Assembly (NCBI GenBank): GCA_014379345.1
Contig: JACMLY010000137.1
Coordinates: forward strand, 62,001 to 126,000
Direction: 5' to 3'
Source: Chitinophagaceae bacterium
GTDB lineage: Bacteria; Bacteroidota; Bacteroidia; Chitinophagales; Chitinophagaceae
Length of the DNA: 64,000 bases
Below the pieces are notes generated by a model that worked only from the letters and a program-made list of their open reading frames with translations, did no database searches and had not been told where the DNA came from. Below are positions 35,790 to 44,531 of the stretch, in pieces; the stretch's first letter is position 1; every line of letters begins with the position of its first letter. The position numbers and the translations under genes were made by a program.

Positions 35790-36302
35790 GTTCACAACCT
35801 TGTTGGCGCAACTACTACTTGCAAAAGCTTCGGGCTTGGCTTTAAAGGCAAAGCCCATACCCAGAATATATCCCATGGCTTCTTTGAGTGCATCATTGCT
35901 TTTGAAATGCGGATTTGTGTTGATATCGGCATGAACTTCCATATCAACATCATACAGTGTAAACAGGTTGCAGAGCTCATAAGCAATTTCTATGCTTTTT
36001 GCTACTTCAACCAGCATGCGTTCTTTGATACTGTAAGTGTGTCTGGTCTTTTCGTTGTGAATAAACATGAAGCCGCCATGGCCCTCACGCAAAAAAACAA
36101 TAACAGTGGCAAATTCTGTTTCGGCTCCCTTTACCTGTGAGTCAGTACCGATACAAACTTTGAGGCGATAACCTTTTTCGGTTTCGCGTTTGATCGCGTT
36201 TTCAACTGCTTGAATAATGGGCAATTCAATCGGGTCGCCATTAAATTTTCTCCATAACATAGACAATGGGTTTTTCGAATTTAACGAAAAACAACTTTTC
36301 AT
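35787..36302 (-). CDS. YkuK-type RNase H-like fold protein (DUF458)
   Basis: Up to 171 residues; an internal ATG at 36260 (MLWRKFNGDPIELP) corresponds better to the usual family start. KVCIGTDSQVKGAETEFATVIVFLREG holds the DxQ of the RNase H-like fold, TRHTYSIKERMLVEVAKSIEIAYEL the central helix, and DVDMEVHADINTNPHFKSNDALKEAMGYILGMGF the later acidic pair (D, D). These fit Bacillus YkuK and relatives, whose activity is uncertain. The stop lies in repeat DNA that it shares with the convergent engB end. Confidence 0.8.
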   Translation of the reverse strand: MKSCFSLNSKNPLSMLWRKFNGDPIELPIIQAVENAIKRETEKGYRLKVCIGTDSQVKGAETEFATVIVFLREGHGGFMFIHNEKTRHTYSIKERMLVEVAKSIEIAYELCNLFTLYDVDMEVHADINTNPHFKSNDALKEAMGYILGMGFAFKAKPEAFASSSCANKVVN

Positions 36303-36318
36303 CCAAATAGCGGGTGGA

Positions 36319-37899
36319 TTATCGCTTTATGAACTTTTCGGTATATGTTTCAGTACTGTGCTGTAATCGCAAAAACAGTACACCTTTTTTTATGGTTGAA
36401 GCAGGTATTTGATTCGAGCCCCGTTGCAGTGTTCCGCGCTGAAGTAAACGCCCTGTTTCATCAAATAACTGGTAAGAGAAACTTTTTTCTGCATTGATAT
36501 TGATATGATCGGTCACGATGCGGTTGATCACATCAACCGGTTTCCCGGAGTTTGACAGTCTTAATACGATGATGTTTGAGTAATACGCTCTCTGATCTGC
36601 GGCTGTAATCACTTTAACGCGGTAATGGATGGAGTTATCGAGCGGTTTCCAGGCAAATGACCTGGTATCTGCAGTAAGCCGGTTAAGGAAATTGAAATGA
36701 ATGCCATCTTTCGATGATTCAATATGAATTTCTTTTATAGTTTCATCCGCAAAATAATTCCAGTGAAGTTCATGATCCCCGGCTTTCATCCGGCCTGTTA
36801 ATGACAAACGATGAACGGGCAGGGCATTGAGTAAAGAAGCCGACAGTGTGTAAAAGCCTATGCTTCCATAGTCGGAAAGATTCGCATTTCCAACACCGTC
36901 AACAACCAGGTAGTAGGTTCCACTGTTAAGATTGGTGTCGATACCTACATTCAAAAGATCTGCAGGATTGTACCTCCCGATTGTATCGGCCGATTGATCA
37001 AGCAAAGCCACCTTAATATCGACATTGGCACCGGCATTCCCAGAACCTACATTTTGTGGTATCGCACTCAACCGGAAATTATTTGTAGAAACAATATCGA
37101 ATTTAAAAACGTCCCTGTCGGTTTCATTATTGATTATACCAGTTGCGGAAGTAGCAATGCCGATATTGATGGTAGATGCTCCCGTATGGTTATCCAGGTG
37201 ATCATCATTGCGCAATCCGAAATTGTTTGTGATCCCCGCAATAACATTGATATCGCTTTGATACGCGGCGCATCCCATTGCGCTGGTTCCATAATGCCAG
37301 GTCGTAAGATTTTTGGAATAGCCAATGCCCATAATCGGTGCCCATCCTATTTCACCGGAACCCTGACCTCCGGAATATTCCGTGACCTTATTGCAGCTGC
37401 CATCAAATATACTCTGATGTTGCAAACCCAATGTATGTCCAACTTCATGTGCTATGGCTTCGGAAATATTTTTTACGTTATTTCCTAATAAAGAACTGAA
37501 TACCCAGGCCGGAGTATTATTTCCCCATATAAACGAGCCCACGAATGAAACACCTCCTGCAGGTCCATACCATGAAGAAGTCGCTGTAACGATCACACGT
37601 ATTCTTTGTGAAGGAGGGGCCGAAAGATAAGCGGTAGAATCCGTTGTAAGATTGAGATTAAAAATGCCATAGTCCTCAGCTACCCGGTGGTAAATTTCGG
37701 TGATCTGTGCAGTTGTCAACACCGCAGGTTGTGCATCGATCGGCCCGCCCCAGTTCCACGACGTTCCTGCAACATACTGACCATCAAAATCGAGAAACAC
37801 AGTTGCCTGTGCACTTGGATAACTATTCAAAACAGGCACCTGCGCCTGTGCGACCAGTGAAATAATAACTGCAAGGAATAGCGATAGAAAAGGTTTCAT
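36319..37899 (-). CDS. Secreted zinc metalloprotease with type IX sorting domain
   Basis: About 526 residues from the ATG at 37899, which begins a signal peptide (MKPFLSLFLAVIISLVAQAQ). HEVGHTLGLQH is the extended zinc site of metzincins, and PIMGIGYSKN is the probable Met-turn. A beta-rich middle (residues 230-340) resembles a pre-peptidase C-terminal domain (FKFDIVSTNNFRLSAIP, GTYYLVVDGVGN). The last 75 residues (SYQLFDETGRLLQRGTLQRG, KKGVLFLRLQ, EKFIKR) are a type IX C-terminal sorting domain. The protease should be exported to the surface or medium. A small secreted protein is encoded 35 bases upstream. Confidence 0.88.
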   Translation of the reverse strand: MKPFLSLFLAVIISLVAQAQVPVLNSYPSAQATVFLDFDGQYVAGTSWNWGGPIDAQPAVLTTAQITEIYHRVAEDYGIFNLNLTTDSTAYLSAPPSQRIRVIVTATSSWYGPAGGVSFVGSFIWGNNTPAWVFSSLLGNNVKNISEAIAHEVGHTLGLQHQSIFDGSCNKVTEYSGGQGSGEIGWAPIMGIGYSKNLTTWHYGTSAMGCAAYQSDINVIAGITNNFGLRNDDHLDNHTGASTINIGIATSATGIINNETDRDVFKFDIVSTNNFRLSAIPQNVGSGNAGANVDIKVALLDQSADTIGRYNPADLLNVGIDTNLNSGTYYLVVDGVGNANLSDYGSIGFYTLSASLLNALPVHRLSLTGRMKAGDHELHWNYFADETIKEIHIESSKDGIHFNFLNRLTADTRSFAWKPLDNSIHYRVKVITAADQRAYYSNIIVLRLSNSGKPVDVINRIVTDHININAEKSFSYQLFDETGRLLQRGTLQRGSNQIPASTIKKGVLFLRLQHSTETYTEKFIKR

Positions 37900-37934
37900 A
37901 GGACAATTGGATTTTGGAATAAACATCTGGGGCA

Positions 37935-38393
37935 CTATTCTACCATGAAAAACTCCATTTTCTGTTTGGTGATATAATATTTACCGTTCTCCTCAGTGAT
38001 TACGAGCGCATCACCATGCTTTGGATGAATAATTCTTCCGATGATCTTCGTTGTATTATCTGGTTGAGTTAGTATCGACACGTTCAGCAGCGCATTCCCA
38101 AAATTGGAAAGCCGGATATTCATGTTCTGTATTCCGGGTGCGCTTTCAATTCTTTCTATAACCTCGCCTGAAAGCAACAGATTATCACTGAGCTTAATAG
38201 AAACCTTGTCAGATTTTGAGGAATGAGAAAGTTTTTCCAGTTCCAATCTATTGCACGCCAGTTTTTGGGGAAGGCTTGCGAAGAGTAAAGACTTCTGAGC
38301 GCTTTTATCTTTAGAGAGCGGTTCCTGCGCAATTGCTGTAAATGCTGTGCAAATGCATAATAGCAGGAAACCCATGAAGAACTGGTGTTTCAT
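37935..38393 (-). CDS. Small secreted hypothetical protein
   Basis: A 152-residue protein with a signal peptide (MGFLLLCICTAFTAIAQEP). The mature part has an alternation of strands (SIKLSDNLLLSGEVIERIES, LLNVSILTQPDNTTKIIGRI, KYYITKQKMEFFMVE) and no cysteine pair of note. No family is recognised. It precedes the secreted metalloprotease on the same strand with a 35-base gap, so the two are probably co-transcribed. A chaperone or inhibitor-like propeptide role for the protease is conceivable but only inferred from position and size. Confidence 0.65.
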   Translation of the reverse strand: MKHQFFMGFLLLCICTAFTAIAQEPLSKDKSAQKSLLFASLPQKLACNRLELEKLSHSSKSDKVSIKLSDNLLLSGEVIERIESAPGIQNMNIRLSNFGNALLNVSILTQPDNTTKIIGRIIHPKHGDALVITEENGKYYITKQKMEFFMVE

Positions 38394-38531
38394 TGGATAT
38401 ATTTGGATATTAAAAGTTATTCGAAGGGTCAGATCAATAACGAAAGCCGTGATCGATCAAATAACGCCGAACAGGATTGAATATTTTGCGGATAACGCCG
38501 GCTTTTTAATATTAGAGGGTTATACTTACGA

Positions 38532-38897
38532 TTAATACTGACCGGTGCTCAGTAAAACAAGGGTACAGGCCTCCATTGTCTGAATATTATTTTTCCTGGC
38601 GAGATCATACAATTCTTCATTCTCAGTGCCGGGATTGAAAATGATTCGCTTAGGTTTCAATGAAATGATATAATCGTAGTATTCTTTTTGATTATTAGGA
38701 TTCAGGTATAATGTTACTGTATCCACATTCTCAAATCCCTTTTTCTCTTTGTCGATCTCAACACCGGCAACCGCCGTTTTTTTTCGCCCCACAGCCACAA
38801 CTGGATGACCTTTGCTGACCAATCGATTGAGAGCTAAATAACTATAACGCGAGGGATTGTCGGAAGCGCCTAAGACCAATGTTTTTTTATTTTGCAT
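38532..38897 (-). CDS. CoA-binding domain protein (Rossmann type)
   Basis: A 121-residue protein with the CoA-binding fold of succinyl-CoA synthetase alpha-like proteins. KTLVLGASDNPSRYSYLAL is the nucleotide loop, HPVVAVGRKKTAVAGVEI the second strand, KRIIFNPGTENEELYDLA the conserved NPG motif, and NIQTMEACTLVLLSTGQY the end with the conserved cysteine. Small stand-alone proteins of this type (YccU-like) have no firm role. The gene stands alone between short spacers. Confidence 0.88.
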   Translation of the reverse strand: MQNKKTLVLGASDNPSRYSYLALNRLVSKGHPVVAVGRKKTAVAGVEIDKEKKGFENVDTVTLYLNPNNQKEYYDYIISLKPKRIIFNPGTENEELYDLARKNNIQTMEACTLVLLSTGQY

Positions 38898-39017
38898 ATG
38901 CCTTTCTTTACTTCAACTAATTGTAACAAAATTATGCCAGATCATTGAACATTATGCCGGATATAAGAGTGGTTAATAGCTCATCGGGTTTTTTACCGGC
39001 CATTTGGACTGACAAGA

Positions 39018-39731
39018 TCACATTAATGATCGGGGACTTGAAATTTCCGTAAAGGACCCATCCATCAAAAAACTTACTAATGGTTTTCGGTCAAGTGTTT
39101 CATGAAGCCCCTTCACTTTGAAAACTTCCGCGTTCAGATCGTTTTTAAAATGAATGGCAGGATATATCTTCCAGGGGCTATGAGTGACCTCAAACACCAG
39201 GGATCTTCCGGCATTTAATTTTGTGAATGCAATGTATTGGTCTGAAATAAAGGATTCGATGGAGTTCTCCTTTACTTCTACGGATTTAATTCCCGATGTT
39301 AATTCCATACAATTCCATTTGTTTTGCTTTTTCCATGCATAACGATCATACCTTTCTTTGTCATTGGACAGATTGACATTTTTTATCGGGATGCTTATAA
39401 AACTTTCGTGATAAAGAAGTTTGGCAGTGAGTCCGATCCAGATCGAAGGAGATATTTCTCTTATGAACACAACACCTGTTCTCCACTGGGATTTATATTT
39501 CGCTTTCACATAAAATCTCAGATTTATTTCAGGGAAGCATTTAAACAGGGGCATACGGAAACCCATGACTGCAGGATTACGAAACATGAATCCAACAATG
39601 CTTAATAAATATTTCCCATTCCAATCATTTAATTCTGTTTTACAGGGAAGAAATTTTTGCAATATATTTTTATCAACCTCATAGGTTGCAACCAAAAGAT
39701 TTGTCCACTCAGCAGTGAGGAAAGTTTTCAT
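39018..39731 (-). CDS. DUF2071 (YqjF-like) protein
   Basis: A 237-residue soluble protein without signal or membrane segments. TAEWTNLLVATYEVDKNILQKFLP at the start, GKYLLSIVGFMFRNPAVMGF, INLRFYVKAKYKSQWRTGVVFI and the later ISDQYIAFTKLNAGRSLVFEVTHSPWKIYPA follow the DUF2071 pattern, a family related to acetoacetate decarboxylase-like folds. It lies 8 bases downstream of the TIGR01777 oxidoreductase on the same strand, so the two are probably in one transcript. The function of the family is not established. Confidence 0.8.
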   Translation of the reverse strand: MKTFLTAEWTNLLVATYEVDKNILQKFLPCKTELNDWNGKYLLSIVGFMFRNPAVMGFRMPLFKCFPEINLRFYVKAKYKSQWRTGVVFIREISPSIWIGLTAKLLYHESFISIPIKNVNLSNDKERYDRYAWKKQNKWNCMELTSGIKSVEVKENSIESFISDQYIAFTKLNAGRSLVFEVTHSPWKIYPAIHFKNDLNAEVFKVKGLHETLDRKPLVSFLMDGSFTEISSPRSLM

Positions 39732-39739
39732 AAGCCGAA

Positions 39740-40726
39740 TTAAAAAAGGTGATATTTTTTTCTCGGTGTTTCCTGAATGAGGGCTTTTATTGCCGCATCG
39801 AGATCGGCATACTTAAACTGAAAGCCGGACTCCAGCAATTTTTTAGGCAGCACCCAGCGGCTTTTTAAAATCAATTCTTTTTCGGTGCCGATCAGCGCGG
39901 CGCCAATTTTTAATATTGGAGAAAAAGCGGGTAAACCAAATGTATGCTGGGTGATTTTTCGCAAAGTGCTCATAAATATTTTATTGGTCACGGGCTGGGG
40001 TGATGAACAATTGAACACTCCTTCAGCATCCGGATTATTGAACATCCAATCAATTGTTCTGCAAACATCATCTACATGAACCCAGCTGTACATTTGTTTT
40101 CCGTTACCCTGGTAGCCGCCTAATCCGAATTTGAGAAGATTGAAATAAGGAATCATGACGCCACCGGTCCCCAGGGTGATGGCCATACGAAGAGCTACTT
40201 TCCTTGTAAAAGGAGTACGTTGATCGAAGAATGCCTTTTCCCAGCGTTTGCAAACCTGTACAGAAAAATCATCTTGATATTCTCCGTTATATTCGTCTTG
40301 CGGTTTGTCGTCGGCGTGCCTGTAAATGGTCGCCGAGCTTGCGTTGATCCATAGTTTCGGAGGATTCACGGCCATCCTGACGGCCTCCCCGATCACGTTG
40401 GTGGAATTGATCCTGCTATCGAAAATTTCTTTTTTATTCTGTGCAGTGTACCGGCAGTTCACCGATTTACCTGCAAGGTTGATTACGAGGTCGGCTCCAT
40501 CTATCTCACAGGCCCAGTGTTTTTCTACATGTTCTCCATCCCATCTCCAGTAGGTAATATTATAATCCTGTGATGCTTTAATAAGACGACGGTTTAATAC
40601 ATTTCTGTGTCCATTTATGGATTGACGCGAAAGAATGACAATATGATTTTCTTTTCCAAAAAATTTTGCAATTGCCTGGCCGATAAACCCGCTTCCTCCT
40701 GCTATTACAATTTTGCTATTTTTCAT
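39740..40726 (-). CDS. TIGR01777 family NAD(P)-dependent epimerase-like protein
   Basis: A 328-residue extended short-chain dehydrogenase relative. IVIAGGSGFIGQAIAKFFG is the GxxGxxG nucleotide loop, DLVINLAGKSVNCRYT and the lysine pair in YTAQNKKEIFDSRINSTN follow, and ALRMAITLGTGGVMIPYF with MYSWVHVDDVCRTIDWM are family motifs. The C-terminal DUF1731 domain (LPAFSPILKIGAALIG, SRWVLPKKLLESGFQFKY) confirms the group. SulA-like or YfcH proteins belong here; the substrate is unknown. It shares a strand with DUF2071, the membrane protein and the GbsR-type regulator. Confidence 0.92.
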   Translation of the reverse strand: MKNSKIVIAGGSGFIGQAIAKFFGKENHIVILSRQSINGHRNVLNRRLIKASQDYNITYWRWDGEHVEKHWACEIDGADLVINLAGKSVNCRYTAQNKKEIFDSRINSTNVIGEAVRMAVNPPKLWINASSATIYRHADDKPQDEYNGEYQDDFSVQVCKRWEKAFFDQRTPFTRKVALRMAITLGTGGVMIPYFNLLKFGLGGYQGNGKQMYSWVHVDDVCRTIDWMFNNPDAEGVFNCSSPQPVTNKIFMSTLRKITQHTFGLPAFSPILKIGAALIGTEKELILKSRWVLPKKLLESGFQFKYADLDAAIKALIQETPRKKYHLF

Positions 40727-40847
40727 ATAAATTAATTTGAACGAGGTGTTAAGAAATAGATATCCCGCTCTTGAAGAATTAAGACTGGTTTCAGGATGGT
40801 ATTCGTAGTTTTTAAATTTTCAGAAAAAAATGAAATTTTATGATCAA

Positions 40848-40874
40848 TAAAAACCCGCTTTACCGGGATTTATC
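40848..40874 (-). terminator. Weak candidate terminator
   Basis: On the minus strand, 11 bases after the stop of the small membrane-protein gene, CCCG-GTAAAG-CGGG is followed by five T, then A and TT. The stem is only four pairs, extended by a mismatch and a few A-T pairs, so termination may be partial. Confidence 0.4.
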
Positions 40875-40885
40875 AATGCTGAAAT

Positions 40886-41254
40886 TTAATGTACTACCTG
40901 TGTGGTCATATTTTTTGTTTCAATAATACTTGTAATCAAATATAATGTCGCCATCGCCGGACTAAAAAAAAGCAACGCGATCAGGTAATAAATAATGATA
41001 TAATACAGTGCAAAACTAATAATAGCCAGTACAGTCACTACCGCAAGAATCTGTAAATAAATTTTTCGCAGCCTGCTTTTGTATTCTATTTTATTTGCCA
41101 AATGAACAAAAACACTAATGAGTTGCCATCCACCCACAACAAAATAATACAGGAAGTACAGGTCTCTTGTTTGCCTGGATGCAATAACCATTACCAAAGC
41201 TGCAATGATCAAAAATACCTGTATCATCCAGTCGATTTTCTTAAAGGTTATCAT
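40886..41254 (-). CDS. Small hypothetical membrane protein
   Basis: A 122-residue protein with four hydrophobic segments at roughly 9-26, 31-50, 65-85 and 87-108, and positively charged residues at 58-66 (EYKSRLRKIY). No family is recognised with certainty. The stop is followed by a weak terminator and the gene lies 25 bases after the GbsR-type regulator gene on the same strand, so the regulator and this protein probably share a transcript. Confidence 0.6.
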   Translation of the reverse strand: MITFKKIDWMIQVFLIIAALVMVIASRQTRDLYFLYYFVVGGWQLISVFVHLANKIEYKSRLRKIYLQILAVVTVLAIISFALYYIIIYYLIALLFFSPAMATLYLITSIIETKNMTTQVVH

Positions 41255-41279
41255 ATTGCCTGGTTTAACATTCCCGTTT

Positions 41280-41786
41280 TCATTTGAATAATTTCAACAT
41301 ATTTCCCCAAAACCAATTTTCATCTGCCTTGATCATAATATCAAGGGTTCTATCTGCCTGCTGTGCAAATTTTTGAATACCTGCCACTGTATCTATAAAT
41401 TGTTTTATTTCTTTATCGCGCTTGTCTCCTTCGATATCCTGTAGTTGCTCCAGCGTTTTGATAAGGGGATCCAGCTCCCTTTTTTTTCTTTCCTTTATAA
41501 CCTGCCGGGCAACTTTCCAGACATCTTTTTCCGCAGTAAAGAATTCCTTGCGTTCACCCGGAAGTATTACCCTTTCCACCAAACCCCAATTGATCAATTC
41601 ACGAATGTTCATGTTCACGTTACCCCTGCTGATGCTCAGCTGATCCATGATCTCATCCTGATTTAACGGGCCAGGAGTAGCCATCAGCAATGCATGCACC
41701 TGTGCCATGGTCTTGTTGATTCCCCACTGGGTAGCCAATGAGCCCCAGGACTGGATAAACTGTTGTTTTGCCTCTGCTAGTTTCAT
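41280..41786 (-). CDS. GbsR/MarR-type transcriptional regulator
   Basis: About 168 residues from the ATG at 41786; an in-frame TTG at 41804 is less likely. EAKQQFIQSWGSLATQWGINKTMAQVHALLM and DEIMDQLSISRGNVNMNIRELINWGLVERV form the winged helix of the GbsR branch of MarR proteins, with the recognition helix at SRGNVNMNIREL. The C-terminal half is helical, for dimer formation. It may control itself and the downstream genes for the membrane protein and oxidoreductase. The ligand is unknown. Repeat DNA lies upstream of it. Confidence 0.85.
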   Translation of the reverse strand: MKLAEAKQQFIQSWGSLATQWGINKTMAQVHALLMATPGPLNQDEIMDQLSISRGNVNMNIRELINWGLVERVILPGERKEFFTAEKDVWKVARQVIKERKKRELDPLIKTLEQLQDIEGDKRDKEIKQFIDTVAGIQKFAQQADRTLDIMIKADENWFWGNMLKLFK

Positions 41787-41863
41787 AATAAAAGGTTGGA
41801 TCAAAAATAGACGTTATTTCTGAATTTTCAAAATATATTGAAAATATAATTATCTGGAGTCTC

Positions 41864-41950
41864 TCGACTCCGCTCGATGCTTTGGAGGGTGGTTCGACTT
41901 CGCTCACCACTGACTTCGCTCACCACTGACTTCGCTGACGTTGCTCACCA
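41864..41950. repeat. Tandem 16-base repeats of the TGAGCGxAGTCGAA family
   Basis: GACTTCGCTCACCACT occurs twice in tandem (41896-41911 and 41912-41927) with a third partial unit (41928-41940); GACTCCGCTCGATGC at 41866-41880 is a diverged unit. Reverse complemented, the word reads GTGAGCGAAGTC. The array reaches into the 3' end of the DUF5723 gene, whose TGA stop is part of a unit. Related words occur at 48009-48035 and inside pdhC at 49742-49799. Confidence 0.8.
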
Positions 41951-43390
41951 TACTGAAGGCGGGCAATCCATGTTTTTTATTCGTCTTGTTTTTTCTGAGG
42001 AGGAAAAGAAATTTCGTACGACAATGGCAATGTAAGCACCTCCATTAAAAGCCCTGTTCTTGCTAAAGAGCCATCTCCAGTCATGAATGCCCATTAATAA
42101 AGGCCCGGCTTTAAAAGCACTACCCACCCACAATTGGCCCTGGGTATTTAGCTGAACAGGAAGATATAATCCCAACAACGAAGTTTCCCATCGGGGAGTA
42201 ACTGTTAAAAGGTTGAGTTCCCTAGTATGGAGATGCTCTTTATTTTGAGTGGAAAAAAAATTAATACTGAGTTCTCCGTTTATATAGAAGTGGTCGATGA
42301 TCGGCTTGTCTACATTAACCACCAGCCGGGTAGGTTGCCAGATGTAAAAATCGGGTCCTGAAGATTGTAATTGTTGAACAACGGTTTGAAGGCTATCATA
42401 AAAATCTTCAATGTCATCAGGTGAGGAGAATTTGTTTTCGAGATCTTCTTCGGAGACATCTGTAAGCACACCATTGAATTGCCGACTAAATTTTCCATGT
42501 TTGAAAAGATTTTTTCCGAGATCCAGCATTGAAACGCCTATTTTCCAATTGTACTCGAATTTTTCGACATCGTCATACTGTGGTGCGTAATCGTTTTTAA
42601 GTAAATATTCTACTCCAAGATCAATGCCCAGGCTTCCCTGGGTATATTTCAAAAAGTCTTTTCGATTTTTATCAGATGAATTATTATCCTGCAGCTTATC
42701 ATAGTTTGAAGAATATCCATACCTGCCGTTTGGGTCGGTTACAACGAATGTTGATGCCGATCCTGGTTGCGTTATTTCGGTAAACTGCATTTTATCCAAC
42801 TGGAGATAAAGTCCCGAAATACCCCGCACACCCTTGAGCGTTATACCCGCGCTTAACTGATCAAGATTAGAATTCCAGAGTATTTCACTGTAAGAGACAT
42901 ATATTTCAGCCCAACTATTATTTATCACCCTGCCACCCATTGAAGGAGCCGGCCTGTTAAATTGCAGGAAGCTGTTGATACTGGAAATGGTATCAATAAA
43001 TTTGAAAGGTTTAGATTTTATGTGTACGTAGTTTCGGGCGTTGAATCCAAAAGCAACGGCCCTGCGTGAATTTAATTTAAACCTGGTGTTTAATACGTGA
43101 AGATCCTGGCTTAGATGAACAAAGCGTTGTTTGTCTCCATTCGATAAATAAACATTCGCATCCGGAAGTCTGATCAGCGGCTCGGTTGAGCTAAAAGCAT
43201 TTGTACTGGATTTCAATTGAACGCTGAAAAGAGTGATATCCCAGTTGTAATGAGAATGATTTCCGGAAGCTGGATTATTATATATTCCGAGGCTACCCGC
43301 ATACGGGGAACCGTGAATGGCCTGGTAATTCTGGGCCCCGGAAATAGTGAACAAGCAAACTAATGCGCCTACAAAAACTGTCTTCTTCAT
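41945..43390 (-). CDS. DUF5723 family secreted or outer-membrane protein
   Basis: About 481 residues from the ATG at 43390; a TTG three codons earlier would overlap the neighbouring gene. A signal peptide (MKKTVFVGALVCLFTISGAQ) is followed by GSPYAGSLGIYNNPASGNH, VYLSNGDKQRFVHLSQDL, RRAVAFGFNARNY and many alternating strands (LPVQLNTQGQLWVGSAFKAGPLLMGIHDWRW), as in DUF5723 barrel-like proteins of Bacteroidota. The last residues (CPPSVW) and stop come from repeat DNA. It lies 5 bases after the FAD oxidoreductase stop on the same strand, so it may be co-expressed with the polyketide gene set. Confidence 0.75.
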   Translation of the reverse strand: MKKTVFVGALVCLFTISGAQNYQAIHGSPYAGSLGIYNNPASGNHSHYNWDITLFSVQLKSSTNAFSSTEPLIRLPDANVYLSNGDKQRFVHLSQDLHVLNTRFKLNSRRAVAFGFNARNYVHIKSKPFKFIDTISSINSFLQFNRPAPSMGGRVINNSWAEIYVSYSEILWNSNLDQLSAGITLKGVRGISGLYLQLDKMQFTEITQPGSASTFVVTDPNGRYGYSSNYDKLQDNNSSDKNRKDFLKYTQGSLGIDLGVEYLLKNDYAPQYDDVEKFEYNWKIGVSMLDLGKNLFKHGKFSRQFNGVLTDVSEEDLENKFSSPDDIEDFYDSLQTVVQQLQSSGPDFYIWQPTRLVVNVDKPIIDHFYINGELSINFFSTQNKEHLHTRELNLLTVTPRWETSLLGLYLPVQLNTQGQLWVGSAFKAGPLLMGIHDWRWLFSKNRAFNGGAYIAIVVRNFFSSSEKTRRIKNMDCPPSVW

Positions 43391-43395
43391 ATTTG

Positions 43396-44529
43396 TCAAA
43401 AGGGTTGGCCATGTGTTTGGCGTATCAAATATGTGATAAATTTTGGAAAGGGTTTAATAGATGTTATCAAAAAATTCGATAAAGTTTCGTCTCCAAAGAA
43501 TCTTTGTATAATCCTTCCAGCCTGAAGCCGGCTACCAAAATATTTTTCCCATTGCTGTGAGTACTGGGTTTCTAATTCAAAGCGGGTTGTTTTTTTGTGC
43601 AGAAACTGAGTAATTTCATCAAAAGCCAGCTTTGATCCATGAAGGGCCATGCTCATTCCATTTCCACAAAGAGGGGTGATCATGCCGGCCGCATCTCCCA
43701 TCATCAACACATGATTTTCCACCTGTGATTTTTTATTGAATGATATTCTTGAGATGGTCAGCGGCGCTTCGTATAAAAATTCGGATTCGGAAAATATCTT
43801 TCGGAGAAACGGATTTTTCATCAGAATAGTTTCCTCCATTAGCCTGATATTATTGTGGCTGCGTTTGATGTTTTCACCTTTGGTAAGATAGCAGAGGCAA
43901 TATTTTCCATCTTCGATTCTTGAAATGCCGCAGTAGCCATTTTCGAAGTTGTGCAGCGCGATCATGTCTTCCGGAAATGATGTTTTTACATGGTATTTTA
44001 CTCCCAGGTAATGATTTAGCTTGTTTGGCTTTACCTGCGTAAAATGTCGTTTCCATTTTACGTCCAGGTTGCTGCGCTTGCCAAAAGCGCCTGCAGCCAC
44101 TGTGGTTTCCGTTTCTCCAGCCGATGAAAAGATCACGAATGAATTATTGCGATAAATAATATCAGCCACTTTTGTTTCTTCAGCCAATACAACGCCTTCT
44201 TTACGGGCTATGCGTGCTAAAATATTGTCTAAACTAAACCGGCTGATACCAAATCCTCCCAAAGGAAGTGGATGTTCTATATATTTTCCGTTTGGTGCAC
44301 TGATCATCACACGATTGATTTGTGGAAGCTCCATATCGCTCAAAGGCACTCCAAGTTCCTGTAAAAAATTCCAGCTTTCAAGGCTGATATATTCACCGCA
44401 AACTTTATGGAACGGGTATTTTTCTTTCTCTAAAACAATGGTGCTATAACCGGCCCTGACGCATTGTATTGAAAGTGCCAGACCGGCTAGCCCCCCGCCT
44501 ATAACTGCAACGTCGTATGTGGATGAAAT
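43396..44529 (-). CDS. FAD-dependent oxidoreductase/monooxygenase (non-ATG start)
   Basis: About 377 residues if translation begins at the ATT at 44529; CTG at 44535 is the other choice, and the frame is open back to a TAG just beyond. The usual ATG/GTG search finds a GTG at 44349 that would remove the FAD site. The in-frame upstream part reads TYDVAVIGGGLAGLALSIQ, then GYSTIVLEKEKYPFHKVCGE, a complete dinucleotide loop and adjoining strand of the geranylgeranyl reductase/hydroxylase class. Downstream GDAAGMITPLCGNGMSMAL is the second FAD motif. It follows the methyltransferase gene with its stop overlapping the putative start. A hydroxylase or reductase acting on the polyketide or prenyl chain is likely. 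Confidence 0.75.
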   Translation of the reverse strand: MSSTYDVAVIGGGLAGLALSIQCVRAGYSTIVLEKEKYPFHKVCGEYISLESWNFLQELGVPLSDMELPQINRVMISAPNGKYIEHPLPLGGFGISRFSLDNILARIARKEGVVLAEETKVADIIYRNNSFVIFSSAGETETTVAAGAFGKRSNLDVKWKRHFTQVKPNKLNHYLGVKYHVKTSFPEDMIALHNFENGYCGISRIEDGKYCLCYLTKGENIKRSHNNIRLMEETILMKNPFLRKIFSESEFLYEAPLTISRISFNKKSQVENHVLMMGDAAGMITPLCGNGMSMALHGSKLAFDEITQFLHKKTTRFELETQYSQQWEKYFGSRLQAGRIIQRFFGDETLSNFLITSIKPFPKFITYLIRQTHGQPF

Positions 44530-44531
44530 GT

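Noticed and set aside
36994-37488. A 164-codon plus-strand open frame
   Set aside because: It is antisense to the metalloprotease, including its zinc site.
41896-41940. Short direct repeats that might be a CRISPR array
   Set aside because: The 16-base units are directly adjacent without unique spacers, and no cas genes are present in the window.
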